A stretch of DNA of 64,000 bases from Protula sp. h YS-2021 (taxonomy: Eukaryota > Annelida > Polychaeta > Sabellida > Serpulidae), in contig OX457033.1 in NCBI GenBank assembly GCA_949752745.1, positions 15,296,156 through 15,360,155 of the forward strand, given 5' to 3'. The notes below the pieces were generated by a model. It did not search any database. It was not told the origin of the DNA and saw nothing but the letters and a program-made list of their open reading frames with translations. Within the stretch, counting starts at the first letter, position 1; each line of letters opens with the position of its first letter. The position numbers were made by a program, and so were the translations under genes. Shown here piece after piece: positions 58,877-64,000 of this stretch.

Positions 58877-61800
58877 AAAAATGGGAAAAATCCCCCCCCA
58901 CCACCCTATAACACCCGACCCACCTCCTTTCCCATTCACCAACCGAAAACATACCTCCCCCCACCCTATAACACCCGACCTACCCCACCGCCTTCTTTCC
59001 CATCTAGAAACCGAAAACATCCCCCGCCCCCCACGCTGTAACACCCTATCCACCTCGCCGCTCTTCACTGCAGCATAATTGCACTGAAAAAAAAAACAGA
59101 TCGTATTTGCACTTGTTTGTAAATCATTATTTATAAATTATTTAGTGTGCAATGAATGCTCGATTTATGCTCCCATTTTTTAAAATCATGACTGCGCATT
59201 GATGTTCTGTTTTTGATGAGCCTTGCGTGTCACAAAAGCAAGCAAATCCCCGGATGTGCGTTACATATGTGTTACCATGCGTGTCCAACACACGCGCAGA
59301 AGGGAGGGGGGGATGGAGTGGGGGGATTTTGAAGTCAGAGAGGTTCCGTGAGGAGTGCCAAATTTTTTAGTACTCCGCGTTTCTCAAAAGAATAAGTTTT
59401 TTTCGGAACTCTACTTTGTGTATAGTTAAAAAAAGGGGGATTTTATTTCCAGCTTAGTACTCCGCGTTTAGGGACATGGTGGGGGGGGGGGTGCAAGTCC
59501 TTGGTAATTTACATGGGGAATCGACAACTAGAATATTGCAATTCAAGAAATTTGATTTTCGAGAAAACTGTACAAGGGAGCTTAGGCCGCTTTTTATGTC
59601 TGTCTGTAATTACCAAATATTTGTGTTTGTTTTGTAGTTGTGGACGTCAGAGGGACTAATATGGAGGATTGTACTGGATAGTGGTAGCCCCGTGGTAACC
59701 CCTGGATAGTGGTAGCCCCGTGGTAACCCCTGGATAGTGGAAACCCCGACAGAACATGCTGCGTCGTCCTCTCAAACACACCCTAACTACATCAGCAAAA
59801 AAAATATATAAGTGCAAAAATAAAACTGATATAAAAAAGCATTACTACTGTGTCGTTTTAAAAGAATTTGAAACTATAGAATCAAAGTATGGCAGCATAT
59901 GTGAGGTTGTTTTGTTTTACTTTCAGAGTGTTTTATTGTAGTAAAGAAAAGGTGTTGTCGAATAAATGCATATGATCCCTTTCGTTAATCAAACTGGTTC
60001 AAATGAAAACATTAAAACAAATATAGAATAGTGTAATTTTTCGATAACATTCGTAACACGTTAATTGATTCCTGTGCAGTTTTAATTCAGTCATTTCTGT
60101 TAGAAAAATGTTTGTATGTTTCCTTCTATATTACAGGTGTATTTTGTGCTTCACTCCCGGGCGGGGAGGGGAGGGGGGTGCACTTCGTATCACATCTGTT
60201 GCAGGGCGTATCCAAAAAAAAAAACGCGTAGAAAAAACGAGTAATTTTGAGTGCCAATTTCGTTTTAACATGGGGTAATTTTTATTCAGGACTCCAAATT
60301 TACCTACAAAAATGAGGGGGTCGGAGTGTTCTTGGGACTTTGGGAACTGCACTACGCGCTTGATTAAAAGGGCGCATTATTTCAAACTTAGCACTTTGCG
60401 TTTAGTGGTTGTTTTAAATATTCACATGCATGCATGGTAACCAGTTTGTACGCGAGTTCCCCTTCTGTAGACATTTTCGGTACACCGCTTAGCAATATTT
60501 GCCAATCAAAATATAAAAGAGCGAATTCATTTGAAAAGACAAAAATAATTCACTTAAATTTTTGCCAATTAAATTTTGAAAATTGGAAAGTTCTAAATGA
60601 ATTAAGCAAAAGCCAGTCAACAGGAAACCAAAAATGTGAAATTTCTTCAGCACGGTGTGCAGAAATTATTGCTCGCGTATGCAAGGCACACCCTGATACA
60701 TATACGCTTAAACTGAGTGACGCATTACGGTTGCCTGATTTTGGGTTTTTCTTGTGTTTTTTTTTTGTCCGACACTTTAGGCATGTAATAAATAGTTTTC
60801 TCAATAAAAATATAAAATAATATTTCGTAGCAAATCGTGTTCTTACGACCGATTTTTACCTGATTTTTGCAACTTTGGTTTTTTTTCTATGCTTTCTGTT
60901 TTGTTCGACACTCCAGGCGGGTAATGAATATTATTCTAACAATCACATTACTAAATTGCTCAATCTTTGTTCTGTTCTTCAAAGGCATAGAAAACAGATC
61001 AAAGAGGTAAATGACCTCCATGATCCACTGGTCGTTCTTAAATTAGAATATACAGATACAAGACGAAAAAACAAAGCCAAAGAAATTCAACGAATGGGCG
61101 GGCAGCAATGGATATGTGTATTTTTTTTTCTTACATGCGGTGATGGAAGAAGCTATGAAGAACCTACCCTTTCAGTATCAAACCTTACCACGCAATATCT
61201 TACAATTTATTAAATCTCACTAAAAAGTCGAAATCTGTAACTGTGAATCCTAATATCATACACGTATTTTGTTTACATATTCTTTTTTCAAACCACATTA
61301 AGCACACATGGCAATTGCGTATATCCTAACTGTGTAGATATTCAAGCTATGTATTCTAAAGGTATATGAGTACTTGCACTTGTAACCGCAAATAACTCCG
61401 TGCCACAGTGCTGACGAGGCTGGATCGCTTGCCGCCCCCACCCCCCCCCCCCCGGTATCTTACCGCGGCTCTGGACGGGCGCGCGCTCCATATCCCTGCT
61501 TAAATTACCACTTTATGCATACCACAAGAAAATACACAAATCTTTGTGCACTTTCATCGGTTAAAAACACAAAATCAAAGTTGTATCTTCATTTCACTAC
61601 AAGTACTTCATTTCACTACAATTACTTCATTTCACTACAAGTACTTCATTTCACTACAAGTACTTCATTTCACTACAAGTACTTCAGAACACCAAATTAA
61701 AAACTGAAGTCCAGAAAAGAAAACGTCATGCTGGAGAAATTTCGAACCGACTTAAGCCTAAAATAACTACAATTGCCAAACATAGGAATTTGTGTAAGTT

Positions 61801-62560
61801 TTCATTTTCAAAATCATAAAAACAAAGGACACACACGTAGAGGCGTAACAATATATGGGAACTTCTTTTACTGCGAATATCTTTCTCAGTATATTTGAGC
61901 GGTTACATACCTTATGCCAAACCTCAGCAGAATTCGTTACCAGCTACATCAGTAACTGGTCAAAATAATCAAGACAAGTACTTGCTAAATTGTATGAAAG
62001 GTCTTTCTCTGAGGTCTTTCTTTTACCCCTCTTAGCATTCTAAGTGCGGTCATTAGTCTAAGTCAGGTATATTTGATACTGAATTAGTGAACTAAATGGT
62101 TTGTTTAACGGTGGGGCCGACCCTTAGCTGGTTACAGTGTGTCAATGCATGTAAAGACTGACTAGAAAACAATAAACAATATTATCACTGTTAAAATCCA
62201 GGTCAGCTAAAACCGTGTATATTCTAAAATTATAAAATAGGCACAGCTTCTATAAATACTGATATACAGGTTGATTTATTTTAAAAATCACATCATTTTA
62301 CAAGGGCTAATTTCATTAAACAGTTGCCTCAAAGAATCAGTTCTGAAATAACGAGCGCAAAAAAATAGGTCTATCAAAATGTTTCACTGTGTAACTTTCC
62401 TGACACCTGACATCTATGCGTGCAGGTTCTCCTCTTAAAAGATGTTTATGACTCGCATGTATGCCCTATTCTTGCTCTGTGTACAACCATGCTGCCCCGG
62501 ACATTCTTAAGGAGAGTGATTTCTGCCCAACAATAGGAATGATTTCAAACAGTTTGTTAT
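58877..62560 (+). repeat. Tandem segmental duplication, unit 3 (truncated)
   Basis: Collinear with the first half of units 1 and 2. Similarity is very high to about 61230, then substitutions become more frequent. Inside the LINE RNase H fossil, from about 62565, it turns into a clearly different version and stops near 62700. Confidence 0.92.
59638..59709 (+). CDS. 14-3-3, terminal exon copy 3 (frameshifted, alternative C-terminus)
   Basis: The acceptor matches the other copies, but two bases are missing after the LWTSE codons ('cagagggac' against 'cagaggacgac'). The frame then runs through sequence untranslated in copies 1 and 2: [18 protein letters not shown], then VVTPG and TAG at 59707-59709. 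A protein using it would have 252 residues with a non-acidic tail. This may be a decayed copy rather than a used exon. Candidate AATAAA at 59961-59966. Confidence 0.4.
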   Translation: MWTSEGLIWRIVLDSGSPVVTPG

Positions 62561-62700
62561 TCCTTTCTCTATTCCAATGTCGTTTCCAAAAATCTTTTGT
62601 ATATCTTGAGATATAGTATTTAAAGTTTCAGTATGGGATACAAAAATCGGAACAAATCTCATTTAGTGCCTCCTTGGCTGCTCTGTCAGCTATCTTATAA
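62376..62700 (-). pseudogene. LINE RNase H fossil, unit 3 (chimeric, truncated)
   Basis: The part to about 62560 matches units 1 and 2. From there to 62700 it is a diverged version ('cctttctctattccaatg' against 'cctttgtctagtgtaatg'). It ends at a break into unrelated tandem repeats. Confidence 0.6.
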
Positions 62701-62719
62701 CCCGAAAGTAGTAGGGAAA

Positions 62720-62829
62720 TGACAGTTTCACGCCACTTGACAGTTTCACGCCACTTGACAGTTTCACGCCACTTGACAGTTTCACGCCACTTGACAGTTT
62801 CACGCCACTTGACAGTTTCACGCCACTTG
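62720..62829 (+). repeat. 18-bp tandem array
   Basis: Six perfect copies of 'tgacagtttcacgccact'. The open frame over it (repeated TVSRHL) is a by-product of the repeat. Confidence 0.95.
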
Positions 62830-62830
62830 A

Positions 62831-63051
62831 TGACGTCATACTGTCTGGAAGTGACGTCATCATGTCTGGACCGGAAGTGTTGTCTGGACCGGAAGTGTTG
62901 TCTGGAGCGGAAGTGCTGTCTGGACCGGAAGTGACGTCATGTCTGGAAGTGACGTCATCATGTCTGGACCGGAAGTGACGTCATAGTGTCTGTTTGTTTC
63001 TATCTGCTTCAGTTTTTGGATGGAGCGCGCGCGCGTGTTGAGATGACGTCA
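62831..63051 (+). promoter_or_regulatory. Cluster of CRE octamers and ETS core motifs
   Basis: Six perfect TGACGTCA palindromes (62831, 62852, 62932, 62950, 62976, 63044) alternate with four perfect CCGGAAGT cores (62871, 62889, 62925, 62969) and near-matches, within repeats of 'tgtctggaccggaagtg'. CRE sites bind CREB/ATF and CCGGAAGT is the ETS core; both are typical of housekeeping promoters. A short CG run (gcgcgcgcgcg) lies at about 63025. Function is inferred; it may be only a minisatellite. Confidence 0.4.
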
Positions 63052-63149
63052 TGATGAAGGGTAAACGTCACAGCAGAGTGTGCGTAAACGAAACGTCATT
63101 TTGTTTTCGTAATTTGAAATAACGGACTTCCGTTGAAGTGTGGAACTTA

Positions 63150-63913
63150 TATTTGTAACATGTCGCCATTTTAACTGTGTAAAAAGTGAAAAAGTGGGAT
63201 AACTTTCGTTATACTTGGTCGATTTACATAAAAATTTCACTGTTTGATTCAGTTTTATATCTAGTTTTGTTATAAAGTGGTCACATGCTATTTGCGCAGC
63301 TGGCTGTATGCATAATGTGACATGCAGCCATTTTAACTTTGTAAAAAGTGAAAAAGTGGGATAACTTTCGCTATAGTTGACGGATTTGCATGAAAATTTC
63401 ACTGTTTGATTCAGTTTTATGTAAAGTTTTAATATTAAGTGGTCACGGGCTATTTACACCGGTGGTTGTATGCATAATGTGACATGCCGCCATTTTAACT
63501 TTGTAAAAAGTGAAAAAGTGGGATAACTTTCGCTATAGTTGACGGATTTGCATGAAAATTTCACTGTTTGATTCAGTTTTATATCTAGTTTTGTTATAAA
63601 GTGGTCACAGGCTATTTACACCGGTGGCTGTATGCATTTTTGTAACATGCCGCCATTTTAACCTTGTAAAAAGTGGAAAATTGGCATAACTTTCGCTATA
63701 GTTGGTCGATTTGCATGAAACTTTCACTGTTTGGTTCAGTTTTATATCTAGTTTTTGTTATAATGTAGTCATGGGCTATTTGCGCAGCTGGCTGTAGGCA
63801 TAATTTGACATTCGCCATTTTAACTTTTTAAAAAGTGGAAAAGTGTAATAACTTTCGTTATGGTTAACCGATTTGAATGAAAATTTCACCATTGAATTCA
63901 GTTTGATGTCTTA
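63150..63913 (+). repeat. ~162-bp satellite-like tandem repeat
   Basis: About 4.7 diverged units, marked by the 'gccattttaac' block at about 63164, 63326, 63487, 63649 and 63812. Each unit then has 'aaaaagtgaaaaagtgggat', 'aactttcgctatagttg' and 'catgaaaatttcactgttt'. Two of the units carry 'gccgccattttaac', the complement of a YY1-type core. Its right boundary is near 63915. Confidence 0.85.
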
Positions 63914-64000
63914 GTTTTACAGTAGTTTGTGCATAGGTGGGTTATTGGAATGGCGCGCGCCCACCATTCAAACATGTGTTTGAATTATTTTTTTTTACGT

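Noticed and set aside
60434..60820. 128-codon plus-strand frame in unit 3
   Set aside because: Small indels in units 1 and 2 break the same frame, so it is not a conserved coding sequence.
62720..62829. CRISPR-like array
   Set aside because: The 18-bp units are directly adjacent without spacers and the genome is eukaryotic.
62719..62934. Frame of repeated TVSRHL followed by a CLDRKC-type repeat
   Set aside because: It is a direct product of the 18-bp array and the CRE/ETS repeats.

Overview
The window looks like nuclear DNA of an invertebrate animal, probably marine; that last point is an inference. The sequence is AT-rich, with split genes using GT-AG introns, SLC22 and 14-3-3 genes of animal type, decayed non-LTR retrotransposons, a Tc1-type transposon fossil and many micro- and minisatellites. 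No species can be named from the sequence alone.

Left part (1-28.4 kb): the last exon of an unidentified membrane protein lies at 12-187 (+). An 11-exon SLC22-type organic ion transporter (5962-16641, +, 532 residues) and a 9-exon Spinster-like major facilitator transporter (28381-20384, -, 522 residues) point towards each other. A LINE remnant (about 16955-18260) lies between their 3' ends. All exon joins of both transporters were checked by phase and give one open protein each. Their introns hold several degenerate tandem repeats.

Middle (28.4-38.3 kb): I found no credible gene here. It contains ACGT-rich MITE-like DNA, a broken Tc1/mariner transposase, a possible tRNA-like SINE head, copies of a dispersed 'ACTCCGCGTTT' repeat family, and simple repeats.

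Right part (38.3-64 kb): a 14-3-3 gene (+) has coding exons at 38310-38603, 39948-40083, 40653-40813 and 41479-41574, and a tiny terminal exon at 44171-44194. An approximately 80-bp CTCC-rich minisatellite starts at the exon 4 donor. The minisatellite plus about 7 kb of flank, including the terminal exon, is repeated in tandem almost three times (from about 43.4, 51.3 and 58.9 kb). The locus therefore carries three terminal exons. The third has a 2-nt deletion that replaces the short acidic end with a different 23-residue tail. Each unit also carries a LINE RNase H fossil; the two complete units also carry an endonuclease-like fossil.

Right edge (62.7-64 kb): an 18-bp array is followed by a cluster of perfect CRE octamers and ETS cores, then an approximately 162-bp satellite carrying a YY1-like core in most units. 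This may be a promoter-like or satellite region outside the triplication.

Nothing suggests that the transporters and the 14-3-3 gene act in one pathway; they appear to be ordinary neighbours. The most unusual structure is the triplicated 14-3-3 3' end.
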